The notes under the pieces are model-generated. The model searched no databases, was not told the origin of the DNA, and saw only the letters and a program-made list of their open reading frames with translations. Made by a program: the position numbers and the translations under genes. From Eukaryota sp. TZLM1-RC (Eukaryota; Metamonada: BaSk clade): a DNA stretch of 64,000 bases. The stretch's first letter is position 1. Each line of letters opens with the position of its first letter. The stretch is taken from NCBI GenBank assembly GCA_040285825.1, contig JAUPSS010000003.1, forward strand, positions 806,001 through 870,000, given 5' to 3'. This document shows positions 30,201-41,052 of the stretch, piece after piece.

Positions 30201-31295
30201 TCAAGTTTTGTACTTGAATTTCTTTCTGTACCTCTCCATTTCTTTTATAGAATCTTTAAGTGTTGTGTACCTGTACTTTGGCTCAACCATAGCCTTCATG
30301 TTGACCTCGGCTTGTTGGGCAAGCTTCAACTCTAACTGAAGAAGGGTCTGTCTGGCAGTCGAGAGAAAAGTAAAGTAATTAGAAGGGTTGGATGGAGGGG
30401 GTAGACTTGAGGTCATTGAGTGAATGGGATGAGGGTAATAAGTTGGATGTAAATTGGGTTGATATTGTGAGGAATGAGGTTGACTAAACTTGACATTTGA
30501 TTGATAATTTGATTGATTAGAAGGTGGTATTTGGGGCGCTTTGATGTTGGAATTGTTAACAGTGGATGTCAAAGGTTCAAAGCTGCAATGATTTGATTGA
30601 TTGTTGGATTGAAAATTTGATTGATTGTTATGAATTGCTGTGGGCAGTTGTAGTTGTGGAGATCTCTGAGAGGAATATTTAGCCTCTGTGACTGATTGTT
30701 GATTTGATGGCTGATTTGATTGTACACGACTGTCAACAACTACATTCTCCTGAGATGACTCAATTGATGTATCACCTTGCCTGAACACAGATTCATCACC
30801 CCTATCATCAAACAATCTTGATTGAGCTGATTCTTCTGATTCAAAATCTTCTTGGTATGAATAATTAACCTTAGGACTAGAGGGAACGTCAGCATTGGTG
30901 CTTGGGGATGAAATGTCTATTAGGCTTTCTTCAGGGATGTCCTCTTCAATACTGTCTTGGATTTTCTCAGAAATAGTAGGGGACGAGGCTGGTGGTTCCT
31001 TCCTTTGTGAACTGACAGATGGTGAGCTTGGCATAGAGCGGAGTGGAGACGATGGTCTTACAGAAATGGTTTTTGAACGTTCAGCAGCAGCTCTAGAGGC
31101 TGCTTGAGCTCTTGCTATTATTTCCTTCAAATTTGAAGATGAACTGGAAGTGAAGGTAGGTGCTGTGGAAGGACGTTGGAGGGTTTGTGGTGGTTCATTT
31201 ACAGGTGGTTTGCTGACAGGGACAATGACAGGCATCGAATCCGCAGCATCAATGTCTGGCAAGTCATCTAGACTATCATCTGTGATGTCGAGCAT
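30201..31295 (-). CDS. Disordered protein with DUF4614-like C-terminus
   Basis: A 364-residue protein. Residues 1-290 are low-complexity and probably disordered, rich in Ser, Pro, Asn and Gln, with an acidic start (DITDDSLDDLPDIDAAD) and a basic helical patch (LKEIIARAQAASRAAAERS). The C-terminal 70 residues form a predicted helix (FLSTARQTLLQLELKLAQQ) followed by EPKYRYTTLKDSIKEMERYR. The P.Y.YTTL.D pattern recalls the DUF4614 family (human C19orf44), which has no firm role. The assignment rests on that short motif only. The complete gene starts with ATG at 31293-31295, 61 bp from the hAT insertion. Confidence 0.45.
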   Translation of the reverse strand: MLDITDDSLDDLPDIDAADSMPVIVPVSKPPVNEPPQTLQRPSTAPTFTSSSSSNLKEIIARAQAASRAAAERSKTISVRPSSPLRSMPSSPSVSSQRKEPPASSPTISEKIQDSIEEDIPEESLIDISSPSTNADVPSSPKVNYSYQEDFESEESAQSRLFDDRGDESVFRQGDTSIESSQENVVVDSRVQSNQPSNQQSVTEAKYSSQRSPQLQLPTAIHNNQSNFQSNNQSNHCSFEPLTSTVNNSNIKAPQIPPSNQSNYQSNVKFSQPHSSQYQPNLHPTYYPHPIHSMTSSLPPPSNPSNYFTFLSTARQTLLQLELKLAQQAEVNMKAMVEPKYRYTTLKDSIKEMERYRKKFKYKT

Positions 31296-31356
31296 GAAAT
31301 AATATATTTGATATAAAACATTTATTTATTAAAAAAATAACAAAAAATAACAAAAC

Positions 31357-32297
31357 CAATGTTAGAATTCCGAACGTTCGCAACCCTTCCGAACGTTCGG
31401 CCGAACTAGTTTTTGTTCATTTACACGTGTCAACACAGTTTTGTTTAAAAATGTTTTCACAAATCCCTATTTCAACTACTACAATAGATTTCATTGTTTA
31501 AAAGTCTGTATTCATACAAAAATCACCTTCTTTACATCAACTTTCTGCAATGCCAAAGCACCTTGTTTACAAACTTCTAGACAACGTTAATTACGATAAA
31601 GTGTCCAAAAATATTACTTCACAGTGCCGCTGCTGCAGTAAAATGCTAAAAGGTTCAGCCCGTCGCTTTTCCTCCCATTTCATTAAGGAGTATAGAGCTG
31701 GATATGCCTTATGTACTCAATTATCCACCATTTCTGTCAAGGATATAAACACTGTCCGTGTTCATGAAGGATATGATGCTCTTCCTGTTCCCGTACACTT
31801 GTTTATGATGGTTGGAAGGATGTAAATGGTTCATCTTTATTAAATATTCTTTTGGTAAGCAACACTTTCTCTTTCTTTGTAAAATCAATAAACATATCTG
31901 ATGAAAAAAAGCCTGGTTATACACTTTATTTAAAATTGAAAGAAGTTGTTGATTGTGTTGGCCCAAATTTAATTACTCATATTGTGTCAGACAGTGCCAC
32001 CAATTGCCTTCCCGCTTGCTCACTCCTTATCGCCGATTATCCTCATATTCTGTTTTCTCCTTGTGCCTCTCATACTTTGGATTTAGATGTTGTAGAACTT
32101 TCTGAATAAAAGTTTAGTTTGTTGGTTGATAGTGAGTGTAATAGCATAACGAAGGAGGAGATAAACAGCGTATTGATATTAATGAATCAAAACGAGATGC
32201 CGAACTAACCGAACGTATCAGTAGGTGCCGAACGTTCGGCCGAACGTACGCCGAACTAGTTTAGTTCGGCCGAACTAGTTCAGTAATTCTAACATTG
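31357..32297 (+). mobile_element. hAT-type DNA transposon, internally deleted
   Basis: A 941-bp element bounded by perfect 13-bp terminal inverted repeats (CAATGTTAGAATT at 31357-31369, its complement at 32285-32297). It is flanked by an identical 8-bp duplication AACAAAAC (31349-31356 and 32298-32305), the hallmark of hAT insertion. Both ends carry clusters of the palindrome CGAACGTTCG and CGGCCGAACTAG, probably transposase-binding subterminal repeats. Inside are pieces of transposase. Given the perfect repeats, the insertion looks recent. Confidence 0.93.
31550..32109 (+). pseudogene. hAT transposase fragments (BED finger and DUF659-like)
   Basis: The first frame (31550-31825) carries a BED-like finger, CRCCSKMLKGSARRFSSHFI. 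The second (31852-32109), in another frame, carries HIVSDSATNCLPACSLLIADYPHI and SPCASHTLDLDVVEL, which match the hAT catalytic-core segment with a conserved Asp and the CxxH pair. The dimerisation C-terminus and the rest of the catalytic domain are absent. The element is therefore non-autonomous. Confidence 0.75.
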
Positions 32298-32305
32298 AAC
32301 AAAAC

Positions 32306-32886
32306 AAACTAAAACACATAAGAAACAAAATTCTCCACGCCAACTCTTGATGAATCCTTATACAGCTTGGACATCATTAAACTCAAGTACTTGGGAACAC
32401 TTCTGTACAAAGCGAAAATGATACGATTCTTCCATAAATTCCCTGCAAAATTCTTACCACTTGAACGACATAAATTACCAAAAATATTTGATATATATAA
32501 TATTATATAATAGGATTAACTGTGAATTTCACTTATCATGCATTCCACTGTGAAATTCACTCCTGTTTTCAACTTTCTCAATGTCTACTCACAGGCTGTA
32601 AGATACGCGTAGCATCATTTGACAAAGACAATCATGATCTTCATCAATGGGCTACCTCACTTAAATACACCTACTGCTTTCACAGAACAAAGCCTCGCGA
32701 CTTGATGTATCTAAGTGGATCTACCAAATGCTATCAAGGTATTTGTAGATCGGTCTCAAAAGTTTTTCAAAAAAGTCAAAAATAAAATAAAAAACTCAAA
32801 ATAAAATACCAGTTTTTCCAAAGTTTTTGTTTCTGTTTGCTCAGGTTCCCCATTCATCTCCTCAACAGAGCTTCTGGGAAAATGTA
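32306..32886. other. Intergenic; possible 3' flank of the Fanzor relic
   Basis: About 580 bp between the hAT copy and the Fanzor relic. It has an AT-rich dinucleotide run near 32490-32515 and short internal repeats of a TCAAAATAAAATA type near 32765-32810. For a Fanzor, the guide RNA would be expected in this direction, beyond the gene's 3' end. I cannot identify it by eye. Confidence 0.35.
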
Positions 32887-32914
32887 TCATTCCGGCCACA
32901 ATTCCGCTTTCTTC

Positions 32915-34622
32915 TTAATTTGAATATTTTTTTTCAGCGGAAATATCTCTGTCAAATACTGTTTGACACTCAGTACAAATACGCATCTGCCATGAGCCTG
33001 CTTGAATATTTTCGGCCATGCAACAACTTGACAGTTTGCTTGTATTAAATTCACTGGTTGACACAACCATTTTCTGAAAGCCCTTGCTGATCCATATCGA
33101 TTGACTTTTCGGCAATGAGAAGGGAAATTAGCAGAACCCACAGCAAGATAGAGTTTTTCAGGATGTCCAGCCAGCCTTTGAAATTTGTTGAGACTCTCTC
33201 TGAACTGTCTCTCTTTTCGTCTGCGGTTATCAAATTTAATTATTTTCCATTTCTGGCGATTACTTTCCAAGTACACTTTCCTCCTGACCAAATTTCAATG
33301 GTTCAAATATTGGTTGAAATTTTGAACGGAATAATGTTTGGGAGAGTGTTTACTGGGTGAGGGTTTTGTCATGTATTTTCTGCCAGTTGGACAAGGGATA
33401 ACTCCACATTGATTATCATTTAAGAAGTAACCACATAATATAGATTGGCCCAGATCAACGCCAATAAGGGGCCTTTCAGGTAGAATTTCGACTGAATGTC
33501 TACGTCTTCGACAAGGACATCCAAGGTTTTCAATAAATATTTTTTTAAATCTATTTTTCAAACTTTTTCTGTTGATATTAAATTTTTGGTAAGGACAATG
33601 TTTGAATATTCGTTTCAGACATGTATTGTTGATGAACTTTGTGTTGGAAGATGATCCTTCAATAAGTGGGAATTTTTCAGAGTGGAAAACATGTGAAGGT
33701 ACCTCATGAAATTTAGAACTTTTATGAGAAGCTAAAAGTATTATTTTAAATTTCTTCCAGCAATGCATATGAGAAAAACAAGTAAGTATTGTGAAATTTT
33801 AAGATTAAAGAGAAAAAGTTCAACAATTTCCTTTGATGAAAAGGTGATTTCATCATGTAAAGACAGTAGAGAAGCAGTGGTAAGAAATCTTTGAAGGAGA
33901 TTCAAGATAAACTTACATGCATTTAATAAGAAGAATCTTTCTCTTGAATTATTCAGATTGAAATTGATGTAGTGTTCGAGAACAGAATCAACAACTACTT
34001 CCTCGGGTTGGGCTAATGGTTCATCTGGCAAAAGTGAGAGAATATTATTGGCAAAGACATTTGTTTTATCTAGAGCTCTACAATAAGCACAAATAAAGTT
34101 TTCTGTCCAGGATTGACAAATTTTAGGTAAACTTGTCTTCACGTTAGACGCCAATTGACGAGCCCGACAAGCAAGGTAAGGAAACAGACCTTTTCTAGTG
34201 ATAAAATTACAATTCTGAGATTGCAGCCAAGCATTGAGAAAAAGATTGAATGAATTTCTGTAAGGCACTAAAGAATTTTCCCACAAAGAAATAAGAGACC
34301 TGTCTTGTGGGCATTCTGGAAGAAGAAATCCATTGTAAAAGATATGGAGTAATTGGCGTTGGCCTTTAGATGTGGAAGGCTTTGGATAAGAACCAGTGGT
34401 GATGAAGGTCATAAACAGATACCATACATCCTGTTCCACTAAAGCTCTAGATGCCAACGGAAAATCTAGAAGAAAAGATTGAAGCAATAAAGAAGCTTCA
34501 TGACAAATCTCGGTGACCAAAGGAAGGTCAGTCCGAATTTGTTGCACCGCTGCAGGGACCAGCAACGAGTTAAGTGCACAAGACCGAGTGAATACACGTG
34601 ACACAGAGTGGGTGTCTGTCAT
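32915..34622 (-). pseudogene. Fanzor RNA-guided nuclease, near full length but frame-broken
   Basis: The minus strand from the ATG at 34620-34622 has a 293-codon helical N-terminal frame. A second frame (33768-33295) carries LIGVDLGQSILCGYFL, the RuvC-I Asp motif. After a TGA codon the same frame continues with LYLAVGSANF, which corresponds to the family's GDA.F strand. A third frame (33115-32915) ends with SEFNTSKLSSCC (RuvC-II Glu and TS signature), RICTEC, and FDRDISAEKKYSN (RuvC-III Asp). Together this is about 560 codons, the size and motif order of Fanzor proteins, the eukaryotic TnpB relatives. At least two frameshifts and one nonsense codon break it, while the acidic catalytic triad is still legible. 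No terminal repeats were found. The first frame could alternatively be an unrelated gene. Confidence 0.75.
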
Positions 34623-35254
34623 GTAGTGAGAATAAACAGCTCATCTATCAAATTTTACACTTGTCACCCCATTTTCGACTTCTGGTTGCCTGTTCTGGGA
34701 GGTTTTAACTATTCCGACACTTTCCCCTCACTTCATAAACTAGGTTCGTATTTCCCTCACTTACCTTCTTTTCCACGCTTTAGGACTCCCCGTGTACTCT
34801 TTCTACCGGTTTTCTACTCATCTTTGATAACTATTGTTTACTAACAATGTACTGATTAACTCCACACCTTCTACTTGTACAAAACATTGTATATTACACT
34901 TTGATAAGGGAATGGCATTTGAGAATGTTCCACAGTTTGCCGTGGTTGTTGAAGTCACAGCGAAGGTCTTTGATACAAACTGTATGTAGATAATCTACAT
35001 ACAAGAATTAGAATGGACATTAAGATTTCAAAGGTCAAAGGCATCTCAATAAGTCAGAAACACCAAAATCGGATTAGGTAGGGATTATTCAGGGAAGGGA
35101 AAAGAAAAGCGATTAATACTCAACCTAAAATTCAACCACAGAAAATTGAATTTAATACCATTTTCACCTTTTTTTAAAAATTGTTGTCCATTTTCACCTT
35201 TTCAGGATTAAAATTAATCACCTTCTCCATTCCTTATCACCCAAAAGAAAAAAA
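34623..35254. other. Intergenic, no gene seen
   Basis: About 630 bp upstream of the Fanzor relic and outside inverted-repeat arm A. A plus-strand frame at 34608-34844 has no recognisable content. Nothing else can be supported. Confidence 0.4.
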
Positions 35255-35599
35255 AAGTTAGGTAAAAAAACAGCCCATTTGCGTAACCATTATATATTGT
35301 TGATTTTGAAGGTACAACCTTTTGAATACTAGACTGTCAATGAATACATACCACCCACTGAAGATCACTATACAAAGGAAAAAAGTCCTGTAACATAGTT
35401 ACCTTCGACCAGAACCAACACACAATATCAGTAACTGAAGCAAGTGGACATAACTAACTAGCATAGAACATGAGTGTGATATAACTGTTGAATAGAACTA
35501 GTAGGAACGCTGAAACATAATACCATTCCTGAAAACAAAGCAAAAGACCGAATAAGACCTGACAGTTGTTAAAATAGAACCAACAACACAACCCAGCAA

Positions 35600-35731
35600 A
35601 GGTGTAAGGCCGGGAGCATTGAAGGTGGAGACAAATACGATGACAGAAAGCCCTCCGAAGAGGACGTATCAGCTGTCAAACTGATAAGAACAGATACTAC
35701 ACTTGATCTAAGCCATATAGGCGAAGACTAA
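35600..35731 (-). ncRNA. U2: U2 spliceosomal snRNA, copy A
   Basis: The minus strand reads GGCTTAGATCAAGTGTAGTA then TCTGTTCTTATCAGTTTGA, which is the most conserved U2 segment and includes the branch-point-pairing GTAGTA. Stem I (CTTCGCC...GGCTTAG), stem IIa (ATCAG...CTGAT) and a stem IIb capped by a TTCG tetraloop (CCTCTTCGGAGG) can be drawn. A GTATTTGTC stretch after it may be the Sm site. The 3' stem-loops are not recognisable, so the 3' end is a guess. The 5' end is placed about 12 bases before stem I. The upstream region is not interrupted, unlike copy B. Confidence 0.85.
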
Positions 35732-35969
35732 GGAAAAAGATTTCTTTCCCAATTTGAACCCTATCACTAGTGAAGTCACATTATTAGAAGAAACTTTGAA
35801 CACTGAAATAGGTTTAATTGATAAAATTAGTTTCGCCAGCACAATTCCTTTCCTTCAATGGAAATGTGTACTTTCATTTCTATAATTAAAAAGAATTAGT
35901 GGAACATTTCATCTATTTTTTATCTATTTTCTTTTTATTCATTTAATAAAAAATATGAAAACATAAAAT

Positions 35970-36890
35970 ACACAACTAAAACTCCACATCCTCAAAATCT
36001 GCCTCCCCTACTTCAAAACAATTAATTGCTAAAGATTCAGAAAAATTTCCAAAAGAAGAGAGTGAATTAGAAATTAGTTTTACCATTCTTTTCAAAATAG
36101 AAAATACAATCCTGTTTTGCCAGCAAACATGATTGAAAATTCTTCCAGTTCTTTCCTTTACAACTACAACAAAATCCTCCAGGAAAGCAACAGCAGCCTT
36201 ACCTAGAGATCCAAGCTAAGAAAAAACAAAGGGACATAAATTATATTGGGCATGAGAATTTTCATTAACCGAGGAAATGGGTTTCGTATGTTTAGCAATT
36301 TTATATTTATCGCCAGCAAGAAGAGGATTATTTACATCTGAGTTAATGAATCGTTCGTTAGAACCTTCACAAGGGTCAATAGACATGGCGGCTAAAATTG
36401 TAAAACTACCATTTAAGCCGGGAACAACCAGATCACCTCTTGTCAGACCCATATAAGCTCTGTTGTAGCGCGTACTATCAATATTGGGGTCACCAAGAAT
36501 GAATTTTGATAACAAATGCTCTAAAAAGGAATCTACTCGATATGATTTACACATTACATAAATTTGGTCCCTGACATTATTATGCACTTTACTTCTAAAT
36601 GTAATGAAATGTTTACAGTTCAAAAGATGAGTAAACAAAAGAGGTTTACCACATTTACATGTTAAATGATTGGGCAAATTGTTTGGCCATAGAAAACAAC
36701 GAAAACGCATGTTTAAACACCATTCATTGTTTTTAACAAAAGTTTATAAACAGAGGAAATTTGTGTTACTAAAGCAGCAGAACTATCACGAATGTCCTTT
36801 AAAAAATTTCTGAAAGCGGGATTTTCAGTTTTGGCCAAGCCAAGTCTTACTTCATAATCCAAGCTTAATTATTTCATCTTTTGTGAAACA
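35970..36890 (-). mobile_element. LINE family D, 3' part
   Basis: The minus strand encodes RLGLAK...AFRNFLKDI, the knuckle CKCGKPLLFTHLLNCKHFITFRSKVH, the endonuclease core TRGDLVVPGLNGSF, and the tail CPFVFSLLGSLGKAVVAFLEDL...CWQNRIVFSI. A 164-codon frame (36216-36710) is open across knuckle and endonuclease. It is truncated 5' and broken by stops near 36220 and 36720. Part of arm A; arm B lacks the knuckle and endonuclease section. Confidence 0.75.
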
Positions 36891-38486
36891 TACGCCAAAG
36901 AAACTATTAGTGTTTTGAAAAAAGTCTTAAATTAAAAACTTAAAAAATGAAAAGTTGTTGAAAAGTAATGCTTGTTGGAGCCGCAAAGCAGTCATTTTTT
37001 CATCTTCATTGGTTCATGCAAATTCTTTAAACACTGGAACAACTTCGAAATTACATCCTCAAGAAATTTTTGAGAGTCACAAGCATAAAGCTTGTTCATT
37101 TTGGGTTGAAAATCCAATTTATTTAAGTGAGGTTTCCAAAGCTATTTCAAAATTACCGAAAAGAAAAGCAGCAGGTCCATCTGGAATGACTTTTAATTAA
37201 TTGAAAATAGCATGTTCTAGTTCCCGTTAAATAGCTGATGACTTTGTCAATTAATTTCAACAATTTCTTGTTTTGAAAATCCATTTGAATTACTAGCTGC
37301 ATTTTCCTGAGCGTTTTAGTTTTTTACCACTTTTATAGTAAAGACTCCTACTAACACTTTTATTCATTTGTTTTAACATCATCGTCTGTTGTGAAACAAG
37401 GCGATGCGTTAACTCCTTTCTGTTGTTTTGTTTAGCCATTGACACAACTTTAGATAACGTCAAGCAAAAATACCCTTCTCTCAACATTATGCACATAAGG
37501 ATGATATTGTTCTGATTGGTTCAGTTGATTGACTGCCATTAGTGGCTCAACAAATTGCCCATTCATATGAACAAATTGAGGCTTCATCTCAACGCCAGTA
37601 AATGGCTTCTGGTTGGCTATTCTCCTCAAGACATTGTGATGAATGAATCTGTTGTCCCGTTTACTAATTGCAGTAGTGATACTTTTCAATTTTGTGGTTG
37701 CTGGATAGGAAATGTGCCTCAAATTGTGAATGAATTACAAGCTAGTTTGGAAAAAACTGAAAATTAAGCCTCATCCAATTTTTTCTCTGGATTAGGAAAA
37801 GAATTATTGAATTTTTCATGCTTAATCTTTGTTATACTGGGAGACTAACCCATATTTTGAAATTTTGTGAACTCTCCATAGCATTAGATTTCTTTGGATC
37901 CTTGAATTCACTGAGGATAGAATGCTTTGCTGGAATGTTGGATCTAGATCCAGGAATGTTTGGTTGAAAAACCATTTATTTTCTGCAGCAAATTTTGGAG
38001 ACGTTGGATTTACAAAATCCTGTAATTTGTGCCAATCAGGTTTTTTTGGGTGGAAGCAAAAATTTTATTTATGAATTTTCTCGCAGATTTGCTGAAGGTT
38101 CTCTTTTCTAAGATCCAAATACCAGTCCATATTCAAATGAGTTATCTTCTGAGTTTGAAAGATTGCCACGACAAATCTAAAACCAAATGTTTCCCCAATC
38201 AATTCAAGAAATTTTGAACCGATCTCTTTTTAATTTGCAGTTTTCTTTAAAATACACTTCAGCAAAAATGGTCAAATATTTTCGAAAGCTTGGATTTTGA
38301 TTTTAGACTTGGCTTGGCCAAGAAAAGGAATCCCGCTTTTGCAAATCTTTTACAAGAAGTGTATGATAGTGCGTCTTGCGTTTTAGTAACAACAATTCCT
38401 CAAGTTAATGGCACTCTCTGAACTGATTCTGCCTGGACTTTGAATATGAGATTTCGTTTTTTTATCTGGCCTGATAATTTACCGCA
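36891..38486 (+). mobile_element. LINE family E, reverse-transcriptase fragment
   Basis: The plus strand encodes the start of a reverse transcriptase (VSKAISKLPKRKAAGPSGMTF), then eroded palm, then a thumb-like segment, IHMNKLRLHLNASKWLLVGYS. Linker sequence follows, up to MRFRFFIWPDNLP. Stops break all frames. It abuts LINE-A copy 3 at about 38487. Confidence 0.65.
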
Positions 38487-38535
38487 AAGTGAGCTGTGGT
38501 GAATTCGAACAAATACATTTTTCTTTTGATAATAA
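38487..38535 (-). mobile_element. LINE-A copy 3, distal piece
   Basis: 49 bases matching the LINE-A segment around the CICSNS knuckle in reverse. They are continuous with the piece starting at 39982 once the LTR element is removed. Confidence 0.7.
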
Positions 38536-38636
38536 TGTTGGCGCCCCAAGGCTGCTATAATATGATAAAAAAAATCAATTTTTCCTCATTCATATTATCT
38601 CAAGCTTTCTTTAATCATTTTAGACTTACGGCAACA
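38536..38636 (+). repeat. Left LTR
   Basis: 101 bp, TG...CA, with TGTTG/CAACA inverted tips. It differs from the right LTR by several substitutions and short A/T-run indels, which suggests some age. Confidence 0.85.
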
Positions 38637-38720
38637 ATAATTATTAACCATTTTAAGTCCAGGTATACCATTATAACTTCAGTATTCACACAGCAACAGC
38701 TAACCAGATATCTTTTTAAC

Positions 38721-39074
38721 ATGTCAGACATCTTTGGGAAAAATATTTCTGACTTCACTCATTCACCTAACTTGCAGCACCAGCAGGATACACAACAACA
38801 ACATACAACAAACATACAGAAGGTTGACGAGGAAACGGTCCCGGATCCCACCTCCCACTTCAAGAAGGAAGCAGTTGAAAGATTGGACGAGGTCAATTCT
38901 TCTGCAACAGTGGTTACAAAAGGAACAGTCGCGGACCAAAATCCCACCTCTCCTTTCAGAGTAAATAAAGAGGTTACGAGAACGGATACGGCTCCTTCTC
39001 CCATCACAAAGGAGATAGAACCTTCAGAGTCAGAGAAGGCCACGAGAACGGACCCACTCCCCTCCCTAATGTAG
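38721..39074 (+). CDS. Gag-like ORF of the short-LTR element
   Basis: A 117-codon frame from ATG 38721. It starts MSDIFGKNISDF, then is rich in Gln, Thr, Pro and Glu, with a loosely repeated phrase (ATRTDPLPS and VTRTDTAPSP). There is no zinc knuckle and no enzyme motif. By position it is a truncated gag-like reading frame; this is inference only. Confidence 0.4.
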   Translation: MSDIFGKNISDFTHSPNLQHQQDTQQQHTTNIQKVDEETVPDPTSHFKKEAVERLDEVNSSATVVTKGTVADQNPTSPFRVNKEVTRTDTAPSPITKEIEPSESEKATRTDPLPSLM

Positions 39075-39878
39075 CATCTTGTAAAAGAGGATGGAGACCC
39101 CACATTACATAATCAACCCCTCTAGGAGAGTACATAACACGGAAGGTAAAAATGATTCCAGTGATGTATGCTACAAACTCCTAGCAAAAACGCGGAGCCT
39201 TGACTCGAATCAATGGATTTTATCCATTCGAGCAGCGCGCTCTTTTATGGAGCCAAACACAAACAAAGTCCATTACATACGAGGTTACGAGTAGAGACTC
39301 CACCTTTACTTTTATTGTACTCAATGGCAGGAAAACAGTCGTTGCTTCTCTGATATTTTTAGTCGTAAAAGCAGTACGTCAACAACAAAAAAGGCCGCCT
39401 TCAGGTTTCTGAAGTTTGTAACTTCGCTTACTGTTGTTTTTGATCCAACATAGATTCTGCATGATCATTAGTGAATGCATTCTTCGATTCCATGATACCT
39501 TTACTAAACGACACTACCACGTTACTCGTTTACGGAAAAGGGGGAAAGCAGAGCGTCTTTATGTAGCGGTTGAAACATACACAACAAAGTATTCAAACAC
39601 ACAGATCTTGGAATGAGGCCCTGTTTAGTTATTGCTTACTACTTTATACTAACATTATTGTGGGAGAGTCATAGTACATCAATTGTCGATCTTAAAAATG
39701 TAAAATAAGTGTTTGTGTGAATCCCACTTACTACAGGAAAATTGTAGACAATAGAAAACTTCAGAATTTAGTATTTTGTTCTTAGTATATTTAGTTATTT
39801 TTAGCTATTTAGTTATTGGTTCATAGTTTAATTTCATATTTATATAAGCTGATTCATTTTGAAAAAAGGAAGAAGCAG

Positions 39879-39981
39879 TGTTGGCGCCCTAAGGCTTTTA
39901 TAATATGATTAAAAAATAAATCAATTTTTTTCATTCATATTATCTCAAGCTTTCTTTAATCACTTTAGACTTACGGCAACA
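39879..39981 (+). repeat. Right LTR
   Basis: 103 bp, matching the left LTR from TGTTGGCGCCC to ACTTACGGCAACA. Preceded by the purine tract at 39861-39878. Confidence 0.85.
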
Positions 39982-40437
39982 ATAATTGATTAATGGGGAA
40001 ATTCAAATATAATCTGATTTTTGTTACAAACGCTTCATTAGTAGCACACAGTCCAAATCTTCGTGGTACAATGGTTACAGACAATGCAGAATCTGATGAT
40101 TGGTTTTCACAAACACCCTTTTCCAATAACAATGAGCGAAGATCTTGATTTAAAACAGCCGAGCTGCATATATTATTATAAAGATCATTTTCATACATTC
40201 CAGTCAATCTTTTCTGTAATGTTCGAAAAGTGTACTTCAAATTTAAAACATTTTTTTCTGGAATATTGCCATTGAATGATTGGGGAAAACATCGACTCCA
40301 TTTTTCTACTTCAATTTTTGAAATTTCATCATTTAATGCAAAAACAGTAGAACTTTGCGTTGTCATTAATAGATCTTTCCAATCCGCAAGTTTTTCAGAA
40401 AACTCAAAAAATGCATTTCTACATCCACCAACTATTC
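39982..40437 (-). mobile_element. LINE-A copy 3, proximal piece
   Basis: The minus strand gives VGGCRNAFFEFSEKLADWKDLL, then FNGNIPEKNVLNLKYTFRTLQ and RRFGLCATNEAFVTK, as in other LINE-A copies. The frame is open for about 190 codons (40552-39971, including some foreign residues at its start). At 40437 it joins, back to back, a plus-strand fragment of another LINE family. Confidence 0.8.
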
Positions 40438-40691
40438 TATTTCTATTTTGTTCACTTGCTCCCACAGCTATACGTATACGTTTTTTGGCAGATTTTGAAA
40501 TTATTGTAAAGAGAAGAACTAACAGAAATTTCAACAGATTGTTTTGGCACAATAGAATTGAGTTTTCTATTTTTGAGGGGATGTTGAAGATGGTTTCTGA
40601 TGCTTTGCTTTCTCTTGGATTTCACTACGAGAGAGTTGCATTTACTTGTTTTGTTTTGGGAGAGATGGATTATTTAGATGTTGATTTATAA
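40438..40691 (+). mobile_element. LINE family F, 3' end fragment
   Basis: The plus frame LAPTAIRIRFLADFEIIVKR then FNRLFWHNRIEFSIFEGM is the C-terminal tail seen again at 60.2-60.5 kb on the minus strand. It ends at the stop at 40689-40691. Confidence 0.65.
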
Positions 40692-40729
40692 GTTTTCTAA
40701 TACATAAATACAATTACAAAAACGAGACC

Positions 40730-41052
40730 AATATGCTGAGTTATGGAATGATTTAAAAAAGAACCTTTACTCGAAGTTTTTTTGTGTTCCTTTTGCCTTC
40801 TCGATTTTTGATAACATTGGTCAGTCTGGTTTGAATTTTCTCAATGATTTTGATAATCTTTGTCGTTCAAATAGTAAGAATTTTGCTGGGTATTTATGGA
40901 AGAATCGTGTCATTTTTGCTTTGTGTAGAAGTGTTCCCAAGTATTTAATGATGTCTAAGCTTTACAAGGATTCTTCAAGAGTTGGTGTGGAGAATTTTGT
41001 TTCTTATGTGTTTGAATTTGTTTTGTTTTGTAATTACGTAGAAAATAAATAA
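40730..41052 (+). mobile_element. LINE family G, 3' end fragment
   Basis: The plus strand gives CVPFAFSIFDNIGQSGLNFL then LWKNRVIFALCRSV, a diverged version of the same C-terminal LINE tail, ending with a stop at about 41050. Confidence 0.55.

Larger units (their letters stand above)
35255..38373. repeat. Inverted duplication, arm A
   Basis: Its reverse complement matches 46238-50868 (arm B) closely over the whole length, apart from a LINE insertion and a roughly 370-bp deletion in arm B and small indels. It contains a U2 snRNA locus (minus strand), a family D LINE end (minus) and a family E LINE fragment (plus). The outer limit is where the match to arm B is lost after a CTAACTT motif; the inner limit is inside the family E LINE. 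Confidence 0.85.
38536..39981 (+). mobile_element. Short-LTR retroelement (TRIM-like), nested in LINE-A
   Basis: Two direct repeats of about 101-103 bp (38536-38636 and 39879-39981) start TGTTGG and end CAACA, as copia-type LTRs often do. The element is flanked by ATAA on both sides (38532-38535 and 39982-39985) within what is otherwise continuous LINE-A sequence. A polypurine tract, GAAAAAAGGAAGAAGCAG, sits directly before the right repeat, where plus-strand priming is expected. No primer-binding site was recognised after the left repeat. The internal 1.2 kb lacks reverse transcriptase, integrase and protease, so it depends on another element. Confidence 0.85.

Noticed and set aside
38536-38560. 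A GGCGCC primer-binding-site-like motif as the inner edge of an LTR
   Set aside because: It lies at the outer start of both direct repeats next to the target duplication, so it is part of the LTR and not a primer-binding site.
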